The notes: a model not told the origin generated them from the sequence alone. A stretch of DNA of 64,000 nt from Jeotgalicoccus saudimassiliensis (GCF_000756715.1 NZ_CCSE01000001.1:372001-436000); one strand, 5' to 3'; counted from the first letter of the stretch, positions 28,343-38,278 are shown. Made by a program: numbers and translations.

Positions 28343-29428
28343 ATGACAGTTATTAAGCTTCACAATATTACGCAATCATATAATGATAATAAGATACTGC
28401 ATAATATAAATTATACGTTTCAAAATAATAAGTTTTATACAATTCTCGGTCCTTCGGGCTGCGGGAAGACAACTGTATTAAAGCTCATCGGCGGTTTTAT
28501 TCATCCAACCGGCGGTGAGATTTTTTTCGGCAATACAAAAATGAACGGTGTCGGTGCGAACAAAAGGAAGGTAAATACGGTCTTTCAGGATTACGCACTG
28601 TTTCCCCATCTGAATGTATACGAGAATATCGCATTCGGCTTAAAAGTTAAAAAAGTAAACAAAAAAATAATCGATGAAAAAGTACTGGAAGTATTAAAGC
28701 TCACAAACTTAACGGAATATAAATACCGGGACATCAGTGAATTATCCGGCGGTCAGCGCCAGCGTGTTGCAATTGCACGGGCAGTCGTAAATGAGCCGGA
28801 CATATTGCTGCTCGATGAACCGCTGTCAGCACTTGACCAGAAACTGCGTGTGGATATGCAGTATGAACTGAAGGAAATGCAAAAAAGACTGGGAATCATA
28901 TTTATTTTTGTGACGCATGATCAGGAAGAAGCGCTCGCTTTAAGTGATGAAATTATCGTGATGCAAAAAGGGAATATCGTCCAGGCCGGTACACCGAAAG
29001 ATATATACGATGAACCGCTTAACAGATATGTTGCGGACTTTATCGGTGAATCAAATATCGTCAGAGGCACGATGGTGGAAGATATGAAAGTAGATATATA
29101 CGGGAAAACATACGGATGTATTGACGGGGGCATTAATCCCGGTACTCCGGTCGATGTAATGATTCGTCCCGAAGATATTTTTATCGTTAAACATAATGAG
29201 GGAAAGCTGAACGTGACTGTCGATTCAACATTGTTCAGGGGTGTACACTATGAAATATGCTGTATCGACGAAGATGGATATGAATGGGTGCTTCATTCGA
29301 CGAAAAATGCAGAAACAGGCAGCAGGGTATCGCTGAATTTTGAGCCGGAAGATATTCATATAATGATTCCGGGTGAGGACGAAGATGAATTTAATGAACG
29401 GCTTGAGTCATTCCAGGAGGAACAGTAG
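28343..29428 (+). CDS. potA: Spermidine/putrescine ABC transporter ATP-binding protein
   Basis: 361 residues. Nucleotide-binding domain: Walker [11 protein letters not shown]-loop [12 protein letters not shown], signature [14 protein letters not shown], Walker [13 protein letters not shown] and the switch His in [14 protein letters not shown]. The C-terminal ~110 residues form the TOBE regulatory domain. PotA energises polyamine uptake through PotB and PotC. AGGGGAGG lies before the ATG at 28343. The stop codon directly abuts the potB start. I see no regulator gene in front of it; from memory S. aureus has an XRE-type one there. Confidence 0.94.
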   Translation: MTVIKLHNITQSYNDNKILHNINYTFQNNKFYTILGPSGCGKTTVLKLIGGFIHPTGGEIFFGNTKMNGVGANKRKVNTVFQDYALFPHLNVYENIAFGLKVKKVNKKIIDEKVLEVLKLTNLTEYKYRDISELSGGQRQRVAIARAVVNEPDILLLDEPLSALDQKLRVDMQYELKEMQKRLGIIFIFVTHDQEEALALSDEIIVMQKGNIVQAGTPKDIYDEPLNRYVADFIGESNIVRGTMVEDMKVDIYGKTYGCIDGGINPGTPVDVMIRPEDIFIVKHNEGKLNVTVDSTLFRGVHYEICCIDEDGYEWVLHSTKNAETGSRVSLNFEPEDIHIMIPGEDEDEFNERLESFQEEQ

Positions 29429-30226
29429 ATGAAGCGTTTAATAGCCGTTCCTTATTTTATCTGGATGCTGCTGTTTGTTATCGTTCCGCTTCTGTTAATG
29501 ACCGGTTACAGTTTTATTGATTTATCCGGAAATATTACGCTTGGAAACTATGCTGCATTCCTGTCTGAAAATTATATAAAAATGACCGTTTCATCTTTCT
29601 GGTATGCATTTTTAATTACGCTGTTTACTCTGCTTGTCAGTTATCCGCTGGCTCTTGTAATCAGCAGCACGAAAAGAAAAGCGATGTGGCTCCTGATTAT
29701 CATACTGCCGACATGGATTAATCTGCTGTTAAAAACGTATGCATTTATCGGTATTTTCGGCCGCAGGGGTGTCGTGAATGATATTGCCGCATATATCGGG
29801 CTTGGTGAATTTCCGCTTCTGTTCAGCGATGCAGCTTTTATCATAGTGAGCGTATATATATTTATGCCGTTTATGCTGCTGCCTGTATTTAATGCAATTG
29901 ATGATATCGATAATAATCTGCTCAGTGCAGCAAAAGATCTTGGGGCGAACAGCATGGAAGTGCTGTTCAAAATGATTATGCCGCTGTCTTTGGAAGGTGT
30001 AAAAACCGGCGTCCAGGTTGTATTTATACCGTCACTCAGTCTGTTTATGATTACCAGACTGATTACCGGCAATAAAGTAATCACTCTCGGCACAGCAATT
30101 GAACAGCAGTTTTTAACTAACGAAAACTGGGGAATGGGTTCGACAATCGGTGTATTTTTAATTTTAATTATGCTGATTGTTATGATCTTTACCGGCGGCA
30201 GCAGAAAGCAGGCGGGTAAGATATGA
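29429..30226 (+). CDS. potB: Spermidine/putrescine ABC transporter permease PotB
   Basis: 265 residues, six transmembrane helices. The EAA loop that docks on the ATPase is seen as SAAKDLGANSMEVLFKMIMPLS, with Gly at the usual place. It starts immediately after the potA stop and overlaps potC by 4 nt. It forms the membrane channel with PotC. Confidence 0.93.
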   Translation: MKRLIAVPYFIWMLLFVIVPLLLMTGYSFIDLSGNITLGNYAAFLSENYIKMTVSSFWYAFLITLFTLLVSYPLALVISSTKRKAMWLLIIILPTWINLLLKTYAFIGIFGRRGVVNDIAAYIGLGEFPLLFSDAAFIIVSVYIFMPFMLLPVFNAIDDIDNNLLSAAKDLGANSMEVLFKMIMPLSLEGVKTGVQVVFIPSLSLFMITRLITGNKVITLGTAIEQQFLTNENWGMGSTIGVFLILIMLIVMIFTGGSRKQAGKI

Positions 30227-31008
30227 GGAAACTTTCAAATTACTATCTGACACTGGTTGTAATTCTGCTGTATTTCCCGATTTTTTACTTAATGTTTTAC
30301 TCTTTTAACAGTGCCGGCAGCATGAGCAGTTTTGATAGTTTTACTGTCGAACACTACCTGAATATATTCACCGATACGCGCCTGATTGTGATTATTCTTA
30401 ATACACTGGCGGTTGCATTAATTTCAAGTGCAGCTGCAGCATTAATCGGCCTCGGCGGTGCATTGTTTTTATACAATGTGAAACACAGTACGAGACATCT
30501 GCTGTTAAGTATTAACAATATAATGATCGTGTCGCCGGATGTGATAATCGGTGCATCTCTGTTAATTCTCTTTACAGTTCTCGGTATTTCACTGGGGCCG
30601 GTTTCTGTAATACTTGCGCACATTGCATTTTCGGTACCGATTGTCGTGCTGATGATACTGCCGAAGCTCTACAATATGAACCGTTCACTTGTCGATGCAG
30701 CAAGAGATCTCGGTGCGGATTCAAAGACGATAATACTAAAAGTAATTATTCCTTTTATAAAGCCGGGTATTATAGCGGGATTCTTTATGGCACTGACATA
30801 TTCACTGGATGACTTTGCCGTGACATTTTTTGTGACGGGAAGCGGATTTTCCGTATTGTCAGTTGAAATATATGCTATGGCACGGAGAGGAATCACACTG
30901 GAAATTAATGCGGTATCCACGCTGATATTTATATTTGTCCTTTCTCTCGTATTTATATACTATCTACTGAGTACGCGTAACCAGATGAAAAGAGGTACGG
31001 TGAAATGA
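30223..31008 (+). CDS. potC: Spermidine/putrescine ABC transporter permease PotC
   Basis: 261 residues, six transmembrane helices. The EAA loop reads DAARDLGADSKTIILKVIIP. The early SFNSAGS region matches PotC-type permeases. It overlaps both potB and potD by 4 nt, so the four genes are tightly coupled. Confidence 0.93.
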   Translation: MRKLSNYYLTLVVILLYFPIFYLMFYSFNSAGSMSSFDSFTVEHYLNIFTDTRLIVIILNTLAVALISSAAAALIGLGGALFLYNVKHSTRHLLLSINNIMIVSPDVIIGASLLILFTVLGISLGPVSVILAHIAFSVPIVVLMILPKLYNMNRSLVDAARDLGADSKTIILKVIIPFIKPGIIAGFFMALTYSLDDFAVTFFVTGSGFSVLSVEIYAMARRGITLEINAVSTLIFIFVLSLVFIYYLLSTRNQMKRGTVK

Positions 31009-32075
31009 AGACATTTATCAGCTTAATTACAGTCTCCGTTGCAGCAGGATTACTGCTGTTTGCTGCTGCAGATATGCTTGAACAGTCTGAAGGAAGTTCA
31101 GACAATACATTGTATGTTTATAACTGGGGAGAATATATCGATCCTGAACTGCTGGATGCCTTTTATGATGAAACCGGAATTCGCGTCGTCTACGAAACCT
31201 TTGATTCAAACGAAGCAATGATGGTTAAGGTGAATCAGGGCGGTACACCTTACGATGTCATTTTTCCGAGTGAGTATACTGTTGAGAAAATGGTTAAGGA
31301 CGACTTAATTATGAAACTCGATTACAGCAGGCTTCCGAATGCTGCAAATATCGATCCGGACATTGCAGCGCGGATGCCTGAAGCGCTTATCGAATATTCT
31401 GTACCGTATTTCTTTGGTACAGTCGGGATTTTATATAATGAAAACACTGCATCTGACCTTGATTTTTCAACCTGGAACACATTGTGGAATGAATCTCTGA
31501 AGAATGAAATTCTAATGGTGGACGGAGCGCGCGAAGTGCTGGGTATGTCCTTAAACAGCCTGGGGGAATCACTCAACGAAACAGATGACAAAAAGCTGAC
31601 TGCAGCTACGGATAAACTGCTGGAACTTTCGCCGAATATAAGAGGTGTTGTCGGCGATGAAATTGCTGCGATGATGACGGAAAACGAAGCAGAAGTTGCT
31701 GTCGTATGGAGCGGTATGGCGCAGGATATTATGTGGGAAAATGAAGATTTGAATTATACAATACCGTCTGAAGGGTCGAATCTCTGGTTCGATGCGATGG
31801 TGATTCCGAAAAGTTCGACCAATCAGGACGGTGCCTATCAGTTTATTAACTTCCTGCTGGACAGTGAGAATGCGGCACAGAATACGGATTGGGTCGGCTA
31901 TGCGACACCGAATGCAGCCGCGCTGGAATTGATGGACGAAACGGTACGTGAAGATGAAAGATTCTACCCTGCAGATACGCAGCTGGAAACTTTGGAAATG
32001 TACAAAGACCTCGGTCCGGAGATGATCAGCCGATACAATGAACTGTTTTTACAATTTAAAATATCACTTGATTAA
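31005..32075 (+). CDS. potD: Spermidine/putrescine-binding protein
   Basis: 356 residues. After a signal-like N-terminus, LYVYNWGEYIDPELLDAF and YDVIFPSEYTVEKM are the classic PotD substrate-site segments, and later WSGMAQDIMW and DWVGYATPN line the pocket. Gram-positive PotD proteins are usually lipoproteins. Here the hydrophobic stretch AGLLLFAAADMLEQ has no Cys, so the protein may be held by an uncleaved helix or secreted. It is the last gene of potABCD; no clear terminator follows before the next gene at 32127. Confidence 0.93.
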   Translation: MKTFISLITVSVAAGLLLFAAADMLEQSEGSSDNTLYVYNWGEYIDPELLDAFYDETGIRVVYETFDSNEAMMVKVNQGGTPYDVIFPSEYTVEKMVKDDLIMKLDYSRLPNAANIDPDIAARMPEALIEYSVPYFFGTVGILYNENTASDLDFSTWNTLWNESLKNEILMVDGAREVLGMSLNSLGESLNETDDKKLTAATDKLLELSPNIRGVVGDEIAAMMTENEAEVAVVWSGMAQDIMWENEDLNYTIPSEGSNLWFDAMVIPKSSTNQDGAYQFINFLLDSENAAQNTDWVGYATPNAAALELMDETVREDERFYPADTQLETLEMYKDLGPEMISRYNELFLQFKISLD

Positions 32076-32126
32076 AGAAGGTTCAGTATGGGTATTAATC
32101 AATAAAGACAAATTAGGAGGATTATT

Positions 32127-32978
32127 ATGGCAAAAGAGTACACACAAACAGTAAAACCTGTCAGCCGTATCGCTGAAAGAATTTTCGGCTGGCTCGGCTG
32201 GCTTCTGCTGCTGGCATTTACAGCAGGAATATTGTTTTTCTCATTAGTTACTATGAATGATCAGGCAACAATTGACAATGTTACAACACAGTTGGAAGCG
32301 GAACTTCAGACGATGGAACTGCAGGGTGCCGATCCGCAGGCTGTTATCGATATGACACTTGGCTTCCTCGGTAATTTCTGGATGATTTCATTGTATCTGG
32401 TACTGCCTTTAATTATTTCACTAATCGGTTTACTGAATATGCGACGCAGAATTTTAGCAGGAATACTGTTGCTGCTCGCAGCAATTTTAGCAGCACCGTT
32501 AGTAGTGACGTTAATTTCTTCACTGTTCTTCGTTATCGCAGCAATTCTGCTGTTTGCACGTAAAGACCTTGTAGTGAAAAATGAACATCCTGAAGATGCT
32601 TATCCGCGTGATGACCGCGGGAGAGGTAATGACTACAATGCACGTGATGACTATCGTCATGAACAGAGCCACAGACATGAGGAACGCCGTACAGCAGTTC
32701 CGGCTGACGATGATGTTAAACTGCATGAAAAAAGAGATTCTGAATACGGCTACGATGATAAATCAAGTCATGATGATATTGAAAGTACACGCAAGTTCAG
32801 CCGTATCGACGAAGATGAAGTGAACGCAGTGGATGATAACATTGACTCTCGGAACATTAACCGTCCGGTAACCGAAAATGAATATAACCGTAACAGCGGT
32901 GTGGATTTTGACGAAGCGGACAGGGAAGACCCTGCACGTACGAGAAGAGATAACGTAGACCGCAGAAACCGTAATTAA
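32127..32978 (+). CDS. DUF4064-like membrane protein with charged C-terminal tail
   Basis: 283 residues. The first ~150 contain about four transmembrane helices with an AERIFGWLGWLLLL start like the DUF4064 family. The last ~130 are extremely hydrophilic and rich in Asp, Arg, Asn and His (RDDRGRGNDYNARDDYRHEQ-type composition), probably disordered and cytosolic. AGGAGG precedes the ATG. It lies right after potD but its relation to polyamine uptake is unknown. A strong terminator follows. Confidence 0.72.
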   Translation: MAKEYTQTVKPVSRIAERIFGWLGWLLLLAFTAGILFFSLVTMNDQATIDNVTTQLEAELQTMELQGADPQAVIDMTLGFLGNFWMISLYLVLPLIISLIGLLNMRRRILAGILLLLAAILAAPLVVTLISSLFFVIAAILLFARKDLVVKNEHPEDAYPRDDRGRGNDYNARDDYRHEQSHRHEERRTAVPADDDVKLHEKRDSEYGYDDKSSHDDIESTRKFSRIDEDEVNAVDDNIDSRNINRPVTENEYNRNSGVDFDEADREDPARTRRDNVDRRNRN

Positions 32979-32989
32979 GAATTATTTTG

Positions 32990-33022
32990 ACCGGAAGAGT
33001 TTAAAAGCTCTTCCGGTTTTTT
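32990..33022 (+). terminator. Terminator after the DUF4064-like gene
   Basis: 10-bp stem ACCGGAAGAG / CTCTTCCGGT, 8-nt loop and six T. Confidence 0.85.
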
Positions 33023-33058
33023 ATTTTGTAAAATTTTACACATAATTATAAAAGTGAT

Positions 33059-33074
33059 ATGTAAACGTTAACAA
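33059..33074 (+). promoter_or_regulatory. cre-like CcpA site upstream of the BASS transporter-ilvD unit
   Basis: ATGTAAACGTTAACAA fits every fixed position of WTGNAANCGNWNNCWW and is almost palindromic. It lies about 120 nt upstream of the predicted transcription start, a distance seen more with activation than with simple repression. Confidence 0.6.
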
Positions 33075-33151
33075 CATGATTGTTTCAATAGTTGAAGAAT
33101 ATTATATTTATTATCAGTTGTCTGAATTTATTAAATAATCAAATATCCGAG

Positions 33152-33180
33152 TTCTAAATTTTGAAAATTTCTGTTATGAT
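33152..33180 (+). promoter_or_regulatory. Promoter with overlapping CodY-like palindrome
   Basis: Extended -10 TGTTATGAT (TATGAT 33175-33180) sits 17 nt after TTCTAA (33152-33157). The spacer holds AAATTTTGAAAATTT (33156-33170), a perfect palindrome. Its minus strand matches the CodY consensus AATTTTCWGAAAATT at 11 of 15 positions. CodY control of branched-chain genes is known in the group; binding here is inferred. Confidence 0.45.
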
Positions 33181-33222
33181 ACCTGTTATAACTAAATAAC
33201 AATTGAAAATGGAGTGATTCAT

Positions 33223-34218
33223 GTGAAAGCTTTAATCAAATTGAGTACATTTATCGGTAATACGTTCGCTGTCTGGGTCATTTTATTTGCAGCATTGGCT
33301 TTTGCTCTGCCTGGAGGTTTTACGTGGATTGCACCATACATAAATCTGCTGCTTGGGATTATTATGTTCGGCATGGGCCTGACTTTAAAATTCCGTGATT
33401 TTAAACAAGTGGTCAAAGCACCGAAAGAAGTGATTACACTCGTAATTGCGCAGTATACAATAATGCCGCTTATTGCACTCGGCCTGGTACTTCTATTCCA
33501 GCTGCCGGCGGAAATTGCCATCGGTGTCATCCTTGTCGGATGTGCACCCGGCGGAACATCAAGTAATGTAATGACGTTCCTGGCAAAAGGGAACATGGCG
33601 CTGTCGGTTACGGCAACATCTGTATCGACTTTACTAGCACCTGTTATAACTCCGGCGCTGACGCTGCTTCTTGCAAGCGCATGGCTGCCGGTTTCGTTCT
33701 CGGCAATGTTTATATCGATTATTCAGATTGTACTTGTGCCGATTGCCCTCGGTGTAGCAGTACAGTATCTGCTCGGTTCCAAAGTGGAGCAGGCTGTCGG
33801 CGTGCTGCCGTTGATTTCAGTAATCGGTATTATCGGTGTAATTACAGCTGTAGTATCAAATAACGTTGAAAATATACTGACGTCAGGACTGCTTATCTTT
33901 GCAGTAGTCGTACTCCATAATTTACTGGGCTACTTAACAGGGTATCTGCTGGGGAGAGTGTTCCGATTTGATCTGAGAGATACTAAAACTTTATCTATTG
34001 AAATTGGTATGCAGAATTCAGGGCTCGCAACAACACTTGCTGCGACGCACTTTTCACCGATAGCTGCAGTACCGGGTGCACTGTTTAGCGTATGGCACAA
34101 CATTTCCGGCTCACTTGCAGCGAACTGGCTCAGTAAGCTTGGAAAAGGTCAGGAGCTGACAGAAGAAGATAAAGCAACAATTGAACAGCATAAAGAAGTA
34201 AAAAAATCAGAAATTTAA
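33223..34218 (+). CDS. Bile acid:sodium symporter (BASS) family transporter
   Basis: 331 residues from the GTG at 33223, 8 nt after GGAG; an in-frame GTG three codons upstream lies on the ribosome site. About ten transmembrane helices. Typical BASS segments: GIIMFGMGLTL, GVILVGCAPGGTSSNVMTFLAKGN (the cation-binding crossover region) and EIGMQNSGLA. Despite the name, bacterial and plant members carry pyruvate, pantoate and 2-keto acids. It is only 24 nt upstream of ilvD and shares its promoter, so transport of a branched-chain precursor or keto acid is a reasonable inference. Confidence 0.85.
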   Translation: MKALIKLSTFIGNTFAVWVILFAALAFALPGGFTWIAPYINLLLGIIMFGMGLTLKFRDFKQVVKAPKEVITLVIAQYTIMPLIALGLVLLFQLPAEIAIGVILVGCAPGGTSSNVMTFLAKGNMALSVTATSVSTLLAPVITPALTLLLASAWLPVSFSAMFISIIQIVLVPIALGVAVQYLLGSKVEQAVGVLPLISVIGIIGVITAVVSNNVENILTSGLLIFAVVVLHNLLGYLTGYLLGRVFRFDLRDTKTLSIEIGMQNSGLATTLAATHFSPIAAVPGALFSVWHNISGSLAANWLSKLGKGQELTEEDKATIEQHKEVKKSEI

Positions 34219-34242
34219 AAGATTAAAAAGGCGGGGGAAATT

Positions 34243-35955
34243 ATGACAGAGAAGAAAGATATAAGAATTCGTTCACATGTATATGATGATACTGGCTTAA
34301 AAGCACCAAACAGAGCAATGCTCAGGGCTGTCGGCTTTAACGATGAAAGTTTTAAAAAGCCGCAGATCGGCGTAGTCAGCAACTGGGCGGAAACGACACC
34401 ATGTAATGTTCATTTAAATGATCTGGCACAATTTGCTAAAGAGGGTGTATCGGAAGCCGGCGGTGTGCCGGTGCAATTCAATACTATTACTGTAGCAGAC
34501 GGTATTGCCATGGGAACACCGGGTATGAGGTTTTCACTGCCGTCAAGAGACATCATTGCAGACTCAATTGAAACAATGGTCCAGGGACAGAACTTTGACT
34601 CATTTGTAGCTATTGGCGGTTGTGATAAAAACATGCCGGGCTGTGCAATTGCCATTGCGAATACTAACATTCCGGCCGTATTCGTATACGGGGGAACGAT
34701 TGCACCGGGCCGTCACAACGGCCAGGATATCGATCTTGTATCAGTGTTCGAAGGCGTAGGCAAATGGAACAACGGCGACATCGATGATGCAGAATTAAAA
34801 CGGGTGGAATGTGCAGGATGTCCGGGTCCGGGTGCCTGCGGCGGTATGTACACAGCAAATACGATGGCTGCAGCCATCGAAGCGATGGGCTTAAGTCTTC
34901 CGGGATCAGCATCAAATCCTGCGGTTACGAAAGAAAAAGAACAGGATGTCTACGAGGCGGGTAAAGCTGTACTGAATCTTCTTGAAAAAGAAATTTATCC
35001 GAAAGATATTTTAACGAGAGAAGCTTTTGAGAATGCGATCACCGTCGTTCTTGCACTTGGCGGTTCGACAAATGCAATTCTTCATCTACTTGCAATTGCA
35101 CATGCAGCGGAAGTCGAGCTGACTATTGACGACTTTAATGACTTCCAGGAAAAAGTACCGCATCTTGCAGATTTGAAGCCGTCCGGTAAATACGTCTTCC
35201 AGGATCTGTTTAATGTCGGCGGAGTACAGGGTGTTATGAAGTATCTGTATGAAAAAGGATATATTCATGGAGACTGTCTGACAGTTACCGGCAGAACGGT
35301 TGCTGAAAACCTTGCAGATGTTGAACATTTAAAAGAAGGACAGGATGTCATTCTTCCACTTGAAAATCCAAAACGTGCCGACGGTCCGTTAATTGTCCTT
35401 AAAGGAAACCTGGCACCTGAAGGTGCGGTGGCAAAAGTGTCGGGAGTTAAAGTGCGCCGTCATGTCGGCGAGGCTAAAGTATTCGATACGGAACAGGCTG
35501 CAATCGAAGCGGTTATGGCTAATGAGGTTGTTAAAGGTGACGTGGTTATTGTACGTTATGTAGGACCTAAAGGTGGACCGGGGATGCCGGAAATGCTTTC
35601 ATTATCCAGTTTAATTGTCGGCAAGGGTCTCGGTGAGGATGTCGCACTCTTAACGGATGGCCGATTCAGCGGCGGAACCCACGGACTTGTAGTCGGGCAT
35701 ATTGCACCGGAAGCGCAGGACGGGGGGAATGTTGCCCTGATTCAGACAGGAGATATCGTTACCATTGATCAGGATACTAAAGAACTGTCGTTCAATGTTT
35801 CTGATGAAGTGATTGAAAAACGCCGTAAAGATTTAGTATTGCCTCCGCTCCACAGTAAAGGCGTACTTGGTAAATATGCACATATCGTATCTTCATCATC
35901 GAAAGGTGCAATTACAGATTTCTTCAATCGTGATGATTTGCCAGGAAGAAACTAA
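34243..35955 (+). CDS. ilvD: Dihydroxy-acid dehydratase
   Basis: 570 residues, full length. Fe-S ligands and flanks are visible in [14 protein letters not shown] and [20 protein letters not shown], and GRFSGGTHG lies near the C-terminal active-site region. It dehydrates dihydroxy-isovalerate and -methylvalerate to keto acids for Val, Leu and Ile. It follows the BASS transporter by 24 nt and ends in a strong terminator, so it is separate from ilvB; in S. aureus ilvD leads one continuous operon. Confidence 0.96.
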   Translation: MTEKKDIRIRSHVYDDTGLKAPNRAMLRAVGFNDESFKKPQIGVVSNWAETTPCNVHLNDLAQFAKEGVSEAGGVPVQFNTITVADGIAMGTPGMRFSLPSRDIIADSIETMVQGQNFDSFVAIGGCDKNMPGCAIAIANTNIPAVFVYGGTIAPGRHNGQDIDLVSVFEGVGKWNNGDIDDAELKRVECAGCPGPGACGGMYTANTMAAAIEAMGLSLPGSASNPAVTKEKEQDVYEAGKAVLNLLEKEIYPKDILTREAFENAITVVLALGGSTNAILHLLAIAHAAEVELTIDDFNDFQEKVPHLADLKPSGKYVFQDLFNVGGVQGVMKYLYEKGYIHGDCLTVTGRTVAENLADVEHLKEGQDVILPLENPKRADGPLIVLKGNLAPEGAVAKVSGVKVRRHVGEAKVFDTEQAAIEAVMANEVVKGDVVIVRYVGPKGGPGMPEMLSLSSLIVGKGLGEDVALLTDGRFSGGTHGLVVGHIAPEAQDGGNVALIQTGDIVTIDQDTKELSFNVSDEVIEKRRKDLVLPPLHSKGVLGKYAHIVSSSSKGAITDFFNRDDLPGRN

Positions 35956-35978
35956 TCAATTAAATAAAATTACTCCTA

Positions 35979-36023
35979 AACCCGTACATAAAACATTCCA
36001 ATGAAAATTATGTACGGGTTTTT
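35979..36023 (+). terminator. Terminator after ilvD
   Basis: 13-bp perfect stem AACCCGTACATAA / TTATGTACGGGTT with a 16-nt loop and a T run. Confidence 0.8.
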
Positions 36024-36101
36024 ATATTTTTATAAAGAAACCTGGAAAGGTGTAAAAAGTAATAAAAACATTGATTTTATGAGAAGACGGACATATCAGC
36101 A

Positions 36102-36117
36102 TTGGAAACGATTACAT
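36102..36117 (+). promoter_or_regulatory. cre-like CcpA site upstream of the ilvB operon
   Basis: TTGGAAACGATTACAT fits all fixed positions of WTGNAANCGNWNNCWW. Its centre is about 87 nt before the predicted transcription start, similar in placement to the activating cre of the B. subtilis ilv-leu operon. Confidence 0.6.
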
Positions 36118-36160
36118 TATCAGAAATGTTAGATTATTTAAAATAATTGGCTTTTTGCTG

Positions 36161-36189
36161 TTGCTTTTGTTTTATATCCGGGGTATTAT
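36161..36189 (+). promoter_or_regulatory. Promoter of the ilvBH-ilvC-leuABCD-ilvA operon
   Basis: -35 TTGCTT (36161-36166), 17-nt spacer, -10 TATTAT (36184-36189). Predicted start near 36196, about 40 nt before the T-box Stem I. Confidence 0.6.
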
Positions 36190-36235
36190 ACATTCATTAA
36201 GAAATTTAAATAATCAAACAATTTAAATAGTTCAG

Positions 36236-36516
36236 AACTTAAAGCGTTGAAGGGAACTTCGATATTGCAGAGCATTTTCAGAGACCGGGTGGATGGTGTG
36301 AATCCGGAATGCAGCAGTTGAGAATCTCATCCCTGAGTGCCCGGCTGAAAAGAAGTAGGCAGGGACGGGTTAAAACTCGTTATTAATTTTAACTGGTTAT
36401 GCCAGTTGCAGAGGTATGCACAGAAATGTGTGTACAAATTTGGGTGGTACCGTGAAAGCTCCTTTCTCCCCATTGATCATGATTACAATGATCGATAGGG
36501 AGAATGGAGTTTTTTA
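36236..36516 (+). ncRNA. T-box riboswitch leader of the ilv-leu operon
   Basis: Within this 592-bp gene-free stretch (35956-36547) the leader shows the AG-bulge region AGAGACCGGG pairing with CCCGGCTGA, the distal GGATG / CATCC helix, and the T-box sequence TGGGTGGTACCG (36441-36452). An intrinsic terminator follows (36459-36516): CTCC-TTTCTCCC and TTGATCAT arms pair with their complements and lead into six T. Uncharged tRNA binding at the T-box would favour the antiterminator and let transcription enter ilvB. Gene context implies a Leu, Ile or Val tRNA. I could not read such a codon at the expected specifier place (after CTGAA the triplet is AAG). Confidence 0.9.
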
Positions 36517-36547
36517 TTTTAAGTTTATGCTATAAGGAGGAAATAAT

Positions 36548-38278
36548 ATGAAGGTTGAAGTTGAACACTCACAGGAAGTTATTGCGAATATAAAAACAGG
36601 TGCTGACTTATTAGTAGAAGCATTAGCGGAACAAGAAGTAGATACTGTCTTCGGATATCCGGGCGGTGCTGTCCTTCCGATTTACGATGCGCTCTACCGT
36701 CATGAGAGTTCATTCAAACACATTCTTTGTAGACATGAACAGGGCTTAATCCACGCAGCAGAAGGATATGCAAGAGTGAGCAGTAAACCGGGCGTTGTTA
36801 TCGCAACGAGCGGTCCCGGTGCAACAAACTTAATTACGGGCATAACCGACGCGATGATGGATTCACTGCCTATAGTGGCATTTACCGGTCAGGTATCTAC
36901 CAAAGTAATCGGTACAGATGCTTTTCAGGAAGCAGATATCATCGGTTTGACAACACCGATTACAAAGCACAACTATCAGGTAACTGACGTAAAAGATTTA
37001 AAAAGAATAGTTAAAGAAGCATTTCATATCGCATCTACCGGCCGTCCCGGTCCGGTCGTTGTGGATATTCCGAAAAACATTTCGGAGGCAGTGGTGGAAG
37101 AGGCGGCAGATGATGCAATTCATCTTCCCGGTTACCAGCCGACAACAAAGCCGAACCCGCTGCAGATCAGCCGCCTTCTTGAAGCGCTGCAGAAAGCAGA
37201 GCGTCCGGTAGTGTTAACAGGTGCCGGGGTTCAGTTTGCAAAAGCTTCAGAAGAACTTCGTCAGTTCGTTAAACAGTATGATCTGCCGGTAGTATCGACG
37301 CTGCTTGGTCTTGGTACTTTTAACGCAGACGATAAAAATTTCCTCGGTATGGCGGGAATGCACGGTACGTACGCTGCCAACATGGCGATTCATGAATCAG
37401 ATCTGCTGATTAATATCGGTGCCCGGTTTGATGACAGACTGACAGGAAGAATTGCAGATTTTGCACCGCATGCCAGAGTTGCACATATAGATATCGACCC
37501 GGCAGAAATTGGTAAGAACGTGGAAACGCAAATACCGGTCGTTGCGGATGCGAAAGAAGCACTTGAAATGTTAAACAGCGGCAAATGCGAGATGAAAGTT
37601 ATTGACAGCTGGAGACACAAAACACAGGCTGATAAACAACAGAATCCACTCTGGTACGATCGCAGCGAAGATTTAATCTCACCGCAGTGGTTTATCGAAC
37701 AGGTATATGATGCAACTGCCGGTGAAGCGATTGTAACGACAGATGTCGGTCAGCATCAGATGTGGAGTGCACAGTTCTATCACTTTAACCAGCCGAATCA
37801 TTTCGTCACATCCGGCGGTCTCGGCACGATGGGCTTCGGTCTTCCGGCAGCCATCGGTGCACAGCTTGCATTCCCGGAAAAAACAGTGGTGGCTGTAGTC
37901 GGAGACGGTGGATTCCAGATGACAATGCAGGAACTTGCCACGCTGAAGCAGTACAATCTGCCGGTGAAAGTAGTCATCGTCAACAACGAAGCACTCGGTA
38001 TGGTGAGACAGTGGCAGGAGAAGTTTTACGATGAACGTTATTCAGAGTCCCTGATGCAGACGAATCCGGATTTTGTGAAACTGGGTGAAAGCTTCGGCGT
38101 TAAATCATACAGATTTACTGAGGAAGATAAAGTGTCGGAAGAACTGAGAGAAGCAATGACATCTGATGAACCGGTACTGATTGATGCCAGAGTTGTGAAA
38201 CTTGACCTTGTATATCCGATGGTCCCGGCAGGTAAGGGGAATCATGAAATGATAGGAGTGAGACAATGCAGCGAGTAA
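36548..38278 (+). CDS. ilvB: Acetolactate synthase large (catalytic) subunit
   Basis: 576 residues, full length. The thiamine-activating Glu lies in [15 protein letters not shown], followed by the FAD/central domain and the ThDP/Mg2+ motif [30 protein letters not shown] (GDG-x-NN). It condenses pyruvate with pyruvate or 2-ketobutyrate, the first common step to Val/Leu/Ile. AGGAGG precedes the ATG. It overlaps ilvH by 13 nt, coupling synthesis of the two subunits. Expression is gated by the T-box just upstream. Confidence 0.96.
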   Translation: MKVEVEHSQEVIANIKTGADLLVEALAEQEVDTVFGYPGGAVLPIYDALYRHESSFKHILCRHEQGLIHAAEGYARVSSKPGVVIATSGPGATNLITGITDAMMDSLPIVAFTGQVSTKVIGTDAFQEADIIGLTTPITKHNYQVTDVKDLKRIVKEAFHIASTGRPGPVVVDIPKNISEAVVEEAADDAIHLPGYQPTTKPNPLQISRLLEALQKAERPVVLTGAGVQFAKASEELRQFVKQYDLPVVSTLLGLGTFNADDKNFLGMAGMHGTYAANMAIHESDLLINIGARFDDRLTGRIADFAPHARVAHIDIDPAEIGKNVETQIPVVADAKEALEMLNSGKCEMKVIDSWRHKTQADKQQNPLWYDRSEDLISPQWFIEQVYDATAGEAIVTTDVGQHQMWSAQFYHFNQPNHFVTSGGLGTMGFGLPAAIGAQLAFPEKTVVAVVGDGGFQMTMQELATLKQYNLPVKVVIVNNEALGMVRQWQEKFYDERYSESLMQTNPDFVKLGESFGVKSYRFTEEDKVSEELREAMTSDEPVLIDARVVKLDLVYPMVPAGKGNHEMIGVRQCSE

